Notes: generated from the sequence alone by a model not told the origin. A stretch of 64,000 nt of DNA from Staphylococcus lugdunensis (GCF_002901705.1 NZ_PPPV01000016.1:602907-666906), one strand, 5' to 3'. Positions 45,219 to 54,613 are shown, numbered from the stretch's first letter. Translations and numbers: made by a program.

Positions 45219-45263
45219 ATTTAATTGTTAACCAGTAAAATGTTTATGGGTTAACAATTAAAT
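45219..45263. promoter_or_regulatory. Large inverted repeat, TTAAC palindrome 2
   Basis: Perfect 15-bp arms (ATTTAATTGTTAACC and GGTTAACAATTAAAT) around a 15-base spacer, ending just before the ribosome binding site of the cyclodipeptide synthase gene. Both arms contain the GTTAAC core found in palindrome 1. It could be a double MarR site or an RNA hairpin. Confidence 0.6.
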
Positions 45264-45275
45264 GGGGGGATTAAT

Positions 45276-45980
45276 GTGCATAACTTTAAAGTAGACTTTT
45301 TAACAAAAAACTGTAAACAAATTTATCAGAGAAAAAGGCATGTCATTTTAGGTATAAGCCCTTTTACAAGCAAATATAATGAATTATATATAAGAAAAGT
45401 TATTCAATGGGCTAATTTAAATTTCGATGATTTTTCTATTCTATTAGCAGGAGAAGAATCTAAAAATCTTTTAGAATGTTTAGGTTATTCAACTTCTAAA
45501 GCTAATCAAAAAGTGCGGAAGGAAATCAAAAGACAAATTAGATTCTGTGAAGACGCAATCTTAAAATGTAATAAAACTATAACAAACAGAATTCATAGAT
45601 TTTCTGATTTCAGACAACATATTTCTTATATTGAGATGTATGAGAACATCGTAAATCAATTCTATACAGACTCTAACTTCAAAAACAGTTGTTTAAAAAT
45701 GTCATTTCAAGCCATTAAAAGTAAAGCCAAAAACCTTAATACATCTATTGAAATGACAAATGAATCTTTAGAATATGCAGCACAATATGTTTTGGCAGAA
45801 CTACCATTCTTTCTCAACGCCAATCCTATAATTAATACTCAAGAAACTTTAATGGCTTATCATGCACCATGGGAATTAGGTACGAGTATTATAAACGATA
45901 AATTTAATTTAAAAATGAATGAAAAACAGGGCTATATAATATTAACTGATAGAGGGGATAATTATGTTAAAAGTGTCTAA
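45276..45980 (+). CDS. tRNA-dependent cyclodipeptide synthase (YvmC-like)
   Basis: A 234-residue CDPS that uses two aminoacyl-tRNAs to form a cyclic dipeptide. The catalytic serine is Ser28 in LGISPFTS, and the Tyr/Glu pair is Tyr171 and Glu175 (QYVLAELPFF), followed by YHAPWELG at 195-202. These match YvmC-type enzymes making cyclo(Leu-Leu), including the characterised S. haemolyticus plasmid enzyme. It starts at GTG 45276 after GGGGGGA. The P450 gene overlaps its end by 17 bases. Product specificity is inferred. Confidence 0.92.
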   Translation: MHNFKVDFLTKNCKQIYQRKRHVILGISPFTSKYNELYIRKVIQWANLNFDDFSILLAGEESKNLLECLGYSTSKANQKVRKEIKRQIRFCEDAILKCNKTITNRIHRFSDFRQHISYIEMYENIVNQFYTDSNFKNSCLKMSFQAIKSKAKNLNTSIEMTNESLEYAAQYVLAELPFFLNANPIINTQETLMAYHAPWELGTSIINDKFNLKMNEKQGYIILTDRGDNYVKSV

Positions 45981-47142
45981 AAGTATTTTCGACAAAGGAT
46001 ACGAAGTAAATCCTACTTCCTACTTCAAATATTTATGAGAAAACGATCCAGTTCATTATGAAGATTCAATTAATGCTTATTTTATAAGTAATTATAAAGA
46101 TGTAAAGTATGCTCTTAAAAATAATGAAGTTTTCACTACTAAGACATTAGCCAAAAGAGCTGAGCCTGTTATGAAAGATAGGGTTCTAGCACAAATGTCC
46201 GGTCATGAACATAAAGCTAAAAAGAAAGCTATTTTAAAAGGGATGACTGGAAAATATCTTGAAAAATTAATACCTATATTAGAAAAAAGAGTTAATTATA
46301 TTATTGACAAATTTATTGATAAAAAAGAAATAGATATAGTAAACGACTTTGGAAAAGTATTTGCAATTCAAAGTTCTATGGATTTATTGGGCTTAAACAT
46401 TGAAGACTCAGAAAAAATTAGAAAATGGCATAATGGCATAGCTAAATTTATAACTTCTTTCAACTTAAGTAATGAGGAAATTAAATATTCATTAGAATGT
46501 AGTGATAAATTAGAAGAATATTTGATGCCTTTGATTAGAAAAAGAAAAAATTCTGCTAAAGACGACTTAATTTCTATTTTACAAGAATATAAAGATACTG
46601 AAATTTTAGCTTTAACTTTAAATATTTTATTAGCTGCAACAGAACCTGTCGATAAAACATTAGCCTATTTATTTTACAATTTATTGAATAACCCTGATCA
46701 ATATCAAGATGTCATAGATAATCCTAAGTTATTAAGGGCAGCAATTACAGAAACCCTTCGTTTCAATTCTCCTGTTCAATTAATACCTAGACAATTATCT
46801 GAGTCTTTTACTTTGCACAATACACACTTGAAAACCGGGGATACAGTGATATGTATGATTGGAGCTGCAAACAGAGACCCTAACGCTTTCACTAATCCTG
46901 ATAAATTTAATATTTATAGAAATTCTGAAAGTAGCAAGCCATTCACCACTCATTCTCAAAGTTTATCATTTGGAGCAGGAATCCATACATGCGTTGGTGC
47001 ATCTTTCTCGTTAATTCAATTAGAAATGGTGGCAAATATTTTATTAAAACGATTAAAAAATATAAAATTAAAATCCATGCCTCTTGAAGAAAAAGGAATA
47101 TATACTAGAGGACCTAAATCAATGATAATTAATTTTGATTAA
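45964..47142 (+). pseudogene. CypX-like cytochrome P450, interrupted by an in-frame stop
   Basis: The reading frame spans 392 codons from ATG 45964. It has the P450 marks: I-helix LLAATEP (near 223-229 of the full frame), ExxR as ETLR (263-266) and the haem-cysteine motif FGAGIHTCVG with Cys343. Codon 25 is TGA (46036-46038) between YFKYL and ENDPVHYE; a single change from TGG would explain it. No frameshift is present. The rest of the frame is intact, so decay is recent or this is a sequencing error. CypX oxidises cyclo(Leu-Leu) to pulcherriminic acid; without it the locus would release the unoxidised dipeptide. Confidence 0.88.
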
Positions 47143-47148
47143 TTACAA

Positions 47149-47193
47149 ATTGTAGACAAACCTACTTTGAAAAAGGTTGGTTTGTCTTTTTAT
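47149..47193 (+). repeat. Right flanking direct repeat, also terminator of the P450 gene
   Basis: 45 bp nearly identical to 43416-43461, in the same orientation. It folds as AGACAAACC/GGTTTGTCT followed by TTTTTAT. Confidence 0.75.
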
Positions 47194-47551
47194 GATTTTT
47201 AAAATATATTTAATAATCCAATAGATTCTTACAAACTTTGTTAATAGCCTTCACCAGCAATATATCGTATAAGTTTTTATTACATCAAAATCGAGACTGA
47301 AGCATAGAAATTTTGTTTTCTGAGAATTATATTATCACTAATACGAAGGTATAAGTAGTAATAAAAAGTTGAACATTAACATCACAAAAAAGCTTTTCAA
47401 CAAAGAAACCCAAAACAGAGAAATGCTCCTCACGTGTATACGAACAATACGAGTTCGGTTAAATGATACAATTCGCAAAAATTTGAGGTACAATTTTCGC
47501 GAATTGCTCGTTTCAACTCAAGTCATCAACATTTTTGTCTCGACCTCGTCT
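47194..47551. other. Gene-free interval with hairpin after manA
   Basis: It contains a 15-bp stem with one mismatch, CAATTCGCAAAAATT (47469-47483) and AATTTTCGCGAATTG (47492-47506), possibly the manA terminator read on the minus strand. A short open frame at 47369 has no ribosome binding site. Nothing else is seen. Confidence 0.5.
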
Positions 47552-48490
47552 TTATGGATGACTAACGATTAACGTGAGTTGTCCATCAAATTCGACGTCA
47601 TAATCATCAGCTGTGATAATAAAATGACTGCCTTTGTTAATTGGCCATTGTTCTCCATCTATAGCTACAATACCTTGTCCATCTATCACAGATACTAGAC
47701 AATAAACATGTGGTTTCTCATATGGTAACGTGCCATCAATTTCCCATTTATCTACTGTAAAGAATGCGTTTGACACAAACTGTGTCATTGACTGGCCGTG
47801 CTTGATACTATGTATCGGCACCGTATTAGGATTTTTCGTTTCAAGATCAATAACCGCCTTACTCTGTTCCAAATGAAGTGCACGTAGTTGTCCATTTTTA
47901 TCTTTGCGATCATAATCATAAATACGATAGGTCGTGTCTGAAGATTGTTGTGTTTCTAGAATCGTTATCCCGGCCCCAATGGCATGTACAGTTCCAGCCG
48001 GCACATAGAAAAAATCACCTGCTTTAACCGGAACGTGTTTAAATAACGTGTCAAAGTCTCGTGCATCAATCTTCTGGGCTAACTCAATTTGATTATCTGC
48101 ATGAACACCATAAATAATTTCTGCACCTTCCTTAGCACTGATAATATACCAGCACTCTGTCTTACCATACTCGCCTTCGTGTGCTAAAGCGTAGGCATCA
48201 TCCGGATGAACTTGCACAGATAATTTATCATTAGCATCCAAAATCTTTGTTAACAGTGGAAATTGGCTGCGTTGATCTTCTCCAAATAATGCGCGATCTT
48301 CATCCCATACTTGCGTCAAAGTCTTTCCTTTATGCGGTCCGTTTTCAATAATGTTCGGACCATTTGGATGTGCTGAAATCGCCCAACATTCACCAGTAGT
48401 ATGACTTGGAATATCATAATTAAATTGTTGTTGTAAGGCACGACCTCCCCAAATGCGTTCTTGAAAAACTGGTTGTAAAAATAACACCAT
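47552..48490 (-). CDS. manA: Mannose-6-phosphate isomerase, class I
   Basis: A 312-residue zinc enzyme interconverting mannose-6-phosphate and fructose-6-phosphate. Zinc-site motifs: LSVQVHPDDAYA, EYGKTECWYI and VPAGTVHAIGAG. The start is ATG 48490 after AAAGGAGGCG. It lies 15 bases after the PTS gene on the same strand, so imported mannose-6-phosphate is fed directly to glycolysis. Confidence 0.94.
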   Translation of the reverse strand: MVLFLQPVFQERIWGGRALQQQFNYDIPSHTTGECWAISAHPNGPNIIENGPHKGKTLTQVWDEDRALFGEDQRSQFPLLTKILDANDKLSVQVHPDDAYALAHEGEYGKTECWYIISAKEGAEIIYGVHADNQIELAQKIDARDFDTLFKHVPVKAGDFFYVPAGTVHAIGAGITILETQQSSDTTYRIYDYDRKDKNGQLRALHLEQSKAVIDLETKNPNTVPIHSIKHGQSMTQFVSNAFFTVDKWEIDGTLPYEKPHVYCLVSVIDGQGIVAIDGEQWPINKGSHFIITADDYDVEFDGQLTLIVSHP

Positions 48491-48505
48491 GTCCTGACGC
48501 CTCCT

Positions 48506-50455
48506 TTATAGTTGTTGTAACATGTGATATATATCTGCTGTTGATGCTGCTTCAATAAATTGTTTACGTGTAGCATCGTCCATTAAGGCTCTTGATAAAC
48601 GTTGTAACAACTTCAAATGTGTATCATTACTATGATTTGGCACAGCTATTAAGAAAATAATTTGTGGTAATGAACCATCTAGACTATCCCACTTTACACC
48701 TGTTTGATGCTGTAATACTGCCACAACAGGTTCTTTAACTGCAGCTGACTTGGCATGTGGAATCGCCACGTTCATTCCTATTGCAGTTGTCGCTTCGGCT
48801 TCCCGCGCTACAATAGCATCTTTTAAAGTTAAACAATCATTAATATAGCCATGTTTATCCAATTGCTGAATAAGGCAATCTATTGCTTCATCACGCGTCA
48901 TAGGTGTTTGGACACGTTCAATCAACTCTTGATGAAAGATTTGTTGTTCAGCAGTATTTTTATTGTCAAGATTTTCATTTACTGACGATTGTGGAGGCGT
49001 AGTAACTTCTGTGGCTAACGTTGTTTTTGCCTGTGTTTCATCAACATTAATGGCAGGCGTTTTACGTTTTAACAATAATACAGTCAGCGTTGTCACGATA
49101 CTACCAACAATGACTGCTATAAAGAACCAAACAATATGGTCGATACCTCCAAGTACTGCTACAATCGGACCACCGTGCGCGACACGGTCACCCACACCAC
49201 CTAAAGCTGCAATCACTGCTGCCACCATTGCGCCAAACATATTGGCTGGGATAATACGCAATGGATCTTGTGCTGCAAATGGAATTGCACCCTCAGTAAT
49301 ACCAAATAATCCCATTGTAAATGACGCTTTACCCATTTCTTGTTCTGATTGATTAAATTTATGTTTTTGGAAAAATGTAGCTAGACCTAAACCTATCGGC
49401 GGTGTACACACAGAAACTGCGACCATTCCCATAACCGTATAATTGCCTTCAGCGATCAAAGCCGAACCGAAAAGAAAAGCTACTTTATTAACTGGGCCAC
49501 CCATATCAAAGGCAATCATTGCACCAATGACTAGTGCTAAGATAATGATATTTGTACCTTGCATACCTTTTAGCCAAGTGGTTAACACACTAAAAATACT
49601 CGAGATTGGCCCTCCGATAACAAAAATAAAAATTAAACCGACAACCAATGAAGCTAATATCGGAATAATAATAATTGGCATAATTGGTGCCATCGCTTTT
49701 GGAACTTTAACCTGTTTAATCCATTTAGCAACATAACCAGCAATGAACCCTGCAACAATGCCACCAAGAAAACCGGCACCTGCAGCACTACCATAGAAAC
49801 TACCATCCGCTGCGATAGCACCACCAATCATCCCGGGTACTAAACCTGGTTTATCTGCGATACTATATGCAATATATCCAGCTAAAATCGGTACCATAAA
49901 TCCAAATGATAATTTTCCTATATTTTCAATTGATTTCCAAAATGTACCATCATGCACCACTAGGCCTTTAGATGATGTTTCTCCGCCTAACGTCAAAGCA
50001 ATCGCTATCAGCAATCCACCTACAACTATAAATGGCACCATAAATGACACACCATTCATTAGATGTTGATAGACCATTTGCACGCCACTTTTTTTATTTT
50101 CATCATCTACCACATCATGTTCGTTTGTTTCACCGTGATGATGATAAATTTTAGCGTCATGATCAATGATACGTTGAATTAATGCTTGTGGATGATGAAT
50201 GCCTTCGCGCACATTTTCATTAATTAATCGTTTACCATGAAACCGAGCCAAATCAACTTGTCTATCAGCTGCAATAATAATGCCATCTGCCTCACGTATC
50301 TCCTTGGCAGTTAACACATTTTCTGCTCCCACGCCGCCCTGTGTTTCAACTTTAATATCAACACCCATCTCTTTAGCTGCTTGTTCTAATTTTTCTTGAG
50401 CCATATATGTATGAGCAATTCCATTCGGGCAAGATGTAATCGCTAATATTTTCAT
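48506..50455 (-). CDS. PTS mannose/fructose-type IIBCA transporter
   Basis: A 649-residue fused permease. IIB domain at 1-100 with the phosphocysteine Cys9 (AITSCPNGIAHTYMA), IIC membrane domain (about 130-480, with NGVSFMVPFIVVGG and FAAQDPLRIIPANM), and a C-terminal IIA domain (about 510-649) with the phosphohistidine in VAIPHAKS. ATG 50455 has GGAG upstream; the frame extends a few codons further without a better start. The adjacent manA suggests mannose; S. aureus has the same regulator-PTS-manA order. Confidence 0.92.
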   Translation of the reverse strand: MKILAITSCPNGIAHTYMAQEKLEQAAKEMGVDIKVETQGGVGAENVLTAKEIREADGIIIAADRQVDLARFHGKRLINENVREGIHHPQALIQRIIDHDAKIYHHHGETNEHDVVDDENKKSGVQMVYQHLMNGVSFMVPFIVVGGLLIAIALTLGGETSSKGLVVHDGTFWKSIENIGKLSFGFMVPILAGYIAYSIADKPGLVPGMIGGAIAADGSFYGSAAGAGFLGGIVAGFIAGYVAKWIKQVKVPKAMAPIMPIIIIPILASLVVGLIFIFVIGGPISSIFSVLTTWLKGMQGTNIIILALVIGAMIAFDMGGPVNKVAFLFGSALIAEGNYTVMGMVAVSVCTPPIGLGLATFFQKHKFNQSEQEMGKASFTMGLFGITEGAIPFAAQDPLRIIPANMFGAMVAAVIAALGGVGDRVAHGGPIVAVLGGIDHIVWFFIAVIVGSIVTTLTVLLLKRKTPAINVDETQAKTTLATEVTTPPQSSVNENLDNKNTAEQQIFHQELIERVQTPMTRDEAIDCLIQQLDKHGYINDCLTLKDAIVAREAEATTAIGMNVAIPHAKSAAVKEPVVAVLQHQTGVKWDSLDGSLPQIIFLIAVPNHSNDTHLKLLQRLSRALMDDATRKQFIEAASTADIYHMLQQL

Positions 50456-50480
50456 TTCAATCACGCTCCTCAACTTAAAT

Positions 50481-50494
50481 TGTAAGCGATAACA
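50481..50494. promoter_or_regulatory. cre site before the PTS gene
   Basis: TGTAAGCGATAACA, close to the ideal cre, in the 79-bp gap between the regulator and the PTS gene. Confidence 0.65.
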
Positions 50495-50534
50495 TTAAGG
50501 CATTAAAAAAGATAATTGCCACTAGTACCGGCAA

Positions 50535-52397
50535 TTATCCTTGTATTAATCCGAAAATTTCTTGTTTAAATGCAACTTCGTCTAAGCGACTCAAGTGTTC
50601 TACAGCTGAATCATCTAATTGAGCTAGTACGTGCATCAGTTGCTTATTCATGTGTATATCTTGAGGTGTAATGGCTAAGAAAAAGACTAACTTGACCTCA
50701 TGTTCTTGCCAATAAAAACCCTCACTATGTTTAAAAATTAGAACATGTGACTTTAGCACCTTGTCTGGATCTCCATGTGGCATTGTTACACCATGTCCAA
50801 TATAGGTGGATGATGCTTTCTCACGTAATAATGCTGTATGAATGTAATCCTCTTGCACTGCATGACATGCCATTAAAATATCATGTGCACGATCAAATAA
50901 CTCAGGCAAACTTTGATATGACTTAGCTGTAATCACTTTAATAGGAATTGAACTCATATCATGGGAGGTTATGGTTGGATTAAGCTTTTGCTTAACCAAT
51001 GATTGAATTTGATGTTGATCCTTTTCTGATAATAATGGAGATATCTTTATGACATCAACATATGATGGTACCTCAACATCTATATCATGTGTCATCACTA
51101 AAACGTCCACACCTTCAAATGAATAAGTAGCCAAATCATCATACTGAAGCGTATCTTGCACTTTAATATGTCGATTTAATGTTGTTAATTTCGTTTCTAA
51201 TAGTTGAGAAATACCTAAGCCATAGTAGCAACAAATAACCATATGAACACGCGTCACTTCATTTCGATCAATGGATGCTTGAAAATGAATGGTTAAAAAG
51301 GCAATTTCATCTTCACTCAGCGTAATATCCGCTCTTTGCGACAGTGTTTGAACAATGTCAAATAATACATTAAAGACATATGGGTAGAGCGTTTTGATTT
51401 CACTCGTCAATGGATTATTCATATACACTTCTTTTATAATCCTCAAATACGTACGACTAAAATGTTCCGTTAGATTGTCTTTTAAAATAACATCTTGACT
51501 AAATGGAATATGCATCTTTGCTTCCATTTTTAAAATTAATTGTTGAATATAACTATCAATAAATAGTTTTTCGAACGTTAGCTCAAACTTATTAAAATGA
51601 TAACCGATGAAAAAAGAGAATAGTTGGCTTGTATCATCATTTAAGTCATAGCCTAAACGATGATTAATTTCTTCAATAATTCCTCGTGAAATCACTAAGG
51701 CTTCTTCATTTAAATGCCAAGACTGTGCATTCGACTGATGTCTTTTCATAATTAAAATAAGATGGATCATCAATTGTTCTATTTGTATGTCGGATGTAGA
51801 TAGTTGCTCCGCTTGTAAATTAGTTTTAAAAATCTGACGTATTGTACAAACATGTGCTTCGGGTAGTTCATTCAGAATCAAATCTTCCACACGTACATGC
51901 TGTGTTGCTAACTGATTCAAATGTAAAATTGCATTATTTATTGCAGTTTCACTACCTTCTACAATAATACCTTTTCTTTTTTTAATATGTATATCTACTT
52001 CAAACTTGTCACACCACATGCGCAAACGCTCTAAATAATCCAATAATTCACGCTTTGTGAAACAAAATTGTTGTTCCAAATCTGTCAGAGTTACGATGGT
52101 ATGATGCATCAACAATCGATAACCCAGCTGCACTAGATGGTTACTATCCTGCAAAGAAAATCTTTGAAGAGCCGCTTCGATATCTTCAATCGTGTAACGC
52201 GCCGTATTAAGCGTATATCCTTTAGCCTTTACACTTATAATCAGTTCTGCTAACAGTGACATATTTACAATTTTAATATCATTTCGTGCCGTCCGATTCG
52301 ATACATTTAAATACGTTGCAATCTCATCTGACGTTAAATAACTCGATTGATTATTTAAAAATAACTGTACTAATTTCAATTGTCGATCAATCATCAT
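50535..52397 (-). CDS. PRD-containing BglG/ManR-type regulator
   Basis: A 620-residue regulator. Order: HTH_11 (LTSDEIATYLNVSNRTARND, 21-40), a second HTH (about 90-140), two PRD domains (about 190-390), a IIB-like domain with CCYYGLGISQLLE (near 400), and a IIA-like domain with GHGVTMPHGDPD. It likely activates the downstream PTS-manA genes when mannose is available. Start ATG 52397 or 52394, both behind AGGGTGA. Confidence 0.9.
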   Translation of the reverse strand: MMIDRQLKLVQLFLNNQSSYLTSDEIATYLNVSNRTARNDIKIVNMSLLAELIISVKAKGYTLNTARYTIEDIEAALQRFSLQDSNHLVQLGYRLLMHHTIVTLTDLEQQFCFTKRELLDYLERLRMWCDKFEVDIHIKKRKGIIVEGSETAINNAILHLNQLATQHVRVEDLILNELPEAHVCTIRQIFKTNLQAEQLSTSDIQIEQLMIHLILIMKRHQSNAQSWHLNEEALVISRGIIEEINHRLGYDLNDDTSQLFSFFIGYHFNKFELTFEKLFIDSYIQQLILKMEAKMHIPFSQDVILKDNLTEHFSRTYLRIIKEVYMNNPLTSEIKTLYPYVFNVLFDIVQTLSQRADITLSEDEIAFLTIHFQASIDRNEVTRVHMVICCYYGLGISQLLETKLTTLNRHIKVQDTLQYDDLATYSFEGVDVLVMTHDIDVEVPSYVDVIKISPLLSEKDQHQIQSLVKQKLNPTITSHDMSSIPIKVITAKSYQSLPELFDRAHDILMACHAVQEDYIHTALLREKASSTYIGHGVTMPHGDPDKVLKSHVLIFKHSEGFYWQEHEVKLVFFLAITPQDIHMNKQLMHVLAQLDDSAVEHLSRLDEVAFKQEIFGLIQG

Positions 52398-52531
52398 TCA
52401 CCCTACTCTCTATCTCAGGATTCGTTGTTGTTTAATGAGCAACCGTTTTCAAATACTTATTGTAGCCTGGAACAAAACGGAAAGCAATGAAGGATCTAGT
52501 AATATTTATATAGGTCTCAACACAAAATAAT

Positions 52532-52571
52532 AGCACAAAGATGGTTTGATATTAGAAATCATCTTTGTGCT
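52532..52571. terminator. Terminator, repeat family A
   Basis: AGCACAAAGA and ATCTTTGTGC arms; third copy of the element at 3530 and 14601. Confidence 0.7.
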
Positions 52572-52580
52572 TCTTACGAC

Positions 52581-52624
52581 GAGAGCGGGACAGAATTCAT
52601 AATAAATTCGTAGTCCCGCCCTCT
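52581..52624. terminator. Terminator, repeat family B
   Basis: GAGAGCGGGAC and GTCCCGCCCTC arms with GAATTC-like inner halves, at the end of the gene 52626-53399. Confidence 0.65.
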
Positions 52625-52625
52625 A

Positions 52626-53399
52626 TTAAAAATTTCGTTTATTATTATTTCGTTGTTGAAAATACCGTATTACTAAAATTTTCGCCCTATTATTTTCTGT
52701 TATAAGATCATCATTGATAAATGCTAGAATACCTGTACTAATCAAGCAATAAACACACTGTGCATATGGTATAATACGATTTAAAAATATTGGACTTCCA
52801 CCTGTAATATATGAAATACATACCATTATGCTCATCATAAAGGTTAATATAAGCAGACCCAGCTTTTTCTTCTTATGCGGATGGGAAAAAAGATGCATTC
52901 GTATCATATGAAGTTTGCTAAATATACATGCAATTTCTTCGTACATATTCCCTTCAAAATCATAGTATCTATAATGAATACATTTATAAAGTGCTCGTAA
53001 TGGATAATCTACATTTTTTGAAGCAAGTTCCTTATTTATATCTTCTACTGTATCTAACCTTAATTTGTTTTCATAAAATTTTCTATTTAAACCTCTCTTG
53101 ATAAACCATCTACCTTGCAAATCCCTGTAAATTATAAAAAAGTTTAAGCATGTCTGTATTAATACGATCCATACCATTATATTTGATAATATCAATGCAC
53201 ATACGATAGCAATTAGCATAATTTCCAAAAAATCATTCTTTAAATTTAGCAGTATTTTTATTTCTATAGCTAATGGAAAGCAAAAAATACCAATGATAAC
53301 AATTGAATTCAAAAAGAACATAAAATAGTAGTCCCATTTCTTTTCAAAATCAAGAAACTTGAGCATGAATTTAACCGTGCTTTTCAAAATTGCTAGCAT
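52626..53399 (-). CDS. Hypothetical membrane protein
   Basis: A 257-residue protein with four hydrophobic helices (about 25-48, 58-88, 180-200, 213-230). Between them is a polar, tyrosine- and lysine-rich domain of about 90 residues. ATG 53399 follows CTGGAGGC. AT-rich with many AAA/AAT codons. I do not recognise the family; it stands alone. Confidence 0.7.
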   Translation of the reverse strand: MLAILKSTVKFMLKFLDFEKKWDYYFMFFLNSIVIIGIFCFPLAIEIKILLNLKNDFLEIMLIAIVCALILSNIMVWIVLIQTCLNFFIIYRDLQGRWFIKRGLNRKFYENKLRLDTVEDINKELASKNVDYPLRALYKCIHYRYYDFEGNMYEEIACIFSKLHMIRMHLFSHPHKKKKLGLLILTFMMSIMVCISYITGGSPIFLNRIIPYAQCVYCLISTGILAFINDDLITENNRAKILVIRYFQQRNNNKRNF

Positions 53400-53537
53400 G
53401 TTCTTGCCTCCAGTAATTTTATTCCATGTTTTAATCTTTATATATACGTAGATGTCTTATTGACATAACCTATGATGCTATTATTAGTAACATTCTAGCA
53501 TATCTCATTTTATATTTTTTATTATATGTATTCAGCA

Positions 53538-53592
53538 CCCCAACTTGCGTTGCCTGGTGAATTTCTTCTCGAAATTCTCTTTGCTGGGGCCC
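53538..53592. repeat. Dispersed hairpin repeat, family C
   Basis: CCCCAACTTGC, a GAATTTCTTCTCGAAATTC core and TTGCTGGGG arms. An inverse-oriented copy lies at 63336-63390. This is a familiar staphylococcal intergenic element. Confidence 0.7.
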
Positions 53593-53668
53593 CTGTCCTT
53601 CATTACTTTCATATCTTATTAAGCTATGATACGTTAGGGTTATTCTTAGTAATAAGGAGTTGAACAGT

Positions 53669-53998
53669 TTGAATCAAGAAGCATTAAATCATGAATTATT
53701 GTTAATAAAACAATCTATCGATATGTTACGAGAAACATTAGCACCTGACTTAAAAACTCGTGACTTAATGCTATTGCGATACGGCTATACTGTGAATGAA
53801 ACGCGTGAACTTGATCGTTATTTCTATGAGTTATTTCAATCTAAAACGTCTGTTTCTTTTGAAGATTATCATCAAAAGGTATGTAAAATTCGAGGTTTAC
53901 CTCACATTTCGAAAATTCAAACGGAAGATATCTTAATTGGCTACAAAGCGAGTGGCCTTTATACACAATTAATGTCTGAAATCTTGCGAAGTAAATAA
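53669..53998 (+). CDS. Hypothetical protein
   Basis: A 109-residue soluble helical protein. The start is TTG 53669 with AAGGAG 9 bases upstream; the in-frame TTG at 53660 abuts that site. Sequence features: LLIKQSIDMLRETLAPDLK and RELDRYFYELFQ helices. No known domain recognised. A strong terminator follows. Confidence 0.7.
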   Translation: MNQEALNHELLLIKQSIDMLRETLAPDLKTRDLMLLRYGYTVNETRELDRYFYELFQSKTSVSFEDYHQKVCKIRGLPHISKIQTEDILIGYKASGLYTQLMSEILRSK

Positions 53999-54022
53999 GT
54001 TTTCTTTATTATTACAAATTGA

Positions 54023-54062
54023 ATAACGCGCTACAAATCCAACTAATTTTGTAGCGCGTTAT
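54023..54062 (+). terminator. Terminator after 53669-53998
   Basis: Strong stem ATAACGCGCTACAAA pairing with TTTGTAGCGCGTTAT (one bulged base), near-symmetric for both strands. Confidence 0.8.
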
Positions 54063-54556
54063 ACTCTGCAGAGCATCGATCGATGTGTCGTTGGAACCTC
54101 AGTGATTTCAACTTTTTGACTATAGCTTCATACACAAATTCTTCACTTGTGTTAAATTTAGCAACTCGAAAGTTGCTATGTTTTGATTATATCGCAGTAA
54201 ACCGCTTGTGCACGTCCAAAATAACGATTATTGAATAGTTGATATAATTATATTTGAAAGTGTTAAATTTACAACTATTTTCGTACAATTTTATTGTATA
54301 GATTGTGCATTATATTCTCAATTTTTATTCGTCAAGTCACAATTGCAGAAGAAAAATAAACTACACAACTAAAATAATTAGAAATTAGGCGACACTTTTT
54401 GTAAATTGTCTATTAATTCTTATAAAATTACTCATATTTATTGCTAAAACACCACTATAATCCCATAATATTATGTATAATAATAGTGTAGCGATTTTAT
54501 AGTAAGTTTTGAGTCTTATTATAATAGATGTTGTTCAGACATCATCCAAATAAAAT
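54063..54556. other. Gene-free interval
   Basis: AT-rich. It has a small hairpin GCAACTCGAAAGTTGC at 54160-54176. A minus-strand frame without start (about 54180 to 54043) reads TSEEFVYEAIVKKLKSLRFQ and could be a gene relic, but it runs into the terminator. Nothing firmer. Confidence 0.4.
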
Positions 54557-54597
54557 CAGAGCCATGCAATACTTAACTTTTAAGTATCATGACTCTG
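54557..54597 (-). terminator. Terminator of the padR operon
   Basis: CAGAG-CATG and CATG-CTCTG arms with AATACTTA/TAAGTAT inner stem; T-rich on the minus strand. Confidence 0.75.
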
Positions 54598-54613
54598 GTT
54601 TTTATATTTCAAT

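Noticed and set aside
43384..47193. Integrative element or prophage carrying the cyclodipeptide cassette
   Set aside because: No integrase, transposase or phage gene is present; only the flanking repeats suggest mobility.
47369..47572. Short plus-strand open frame before manA
   Set aside because: No ribosome binding site, overlaps a hairpin and the end of manA.
54043..54180. Minus-strand frame TSEEFVYEAIVKKLKSLRFQ without a start codon
   Set aside because: Looks protein-like but begins after a stop with no start codon and its end coincides with the terminator hairpin; possible relic only.
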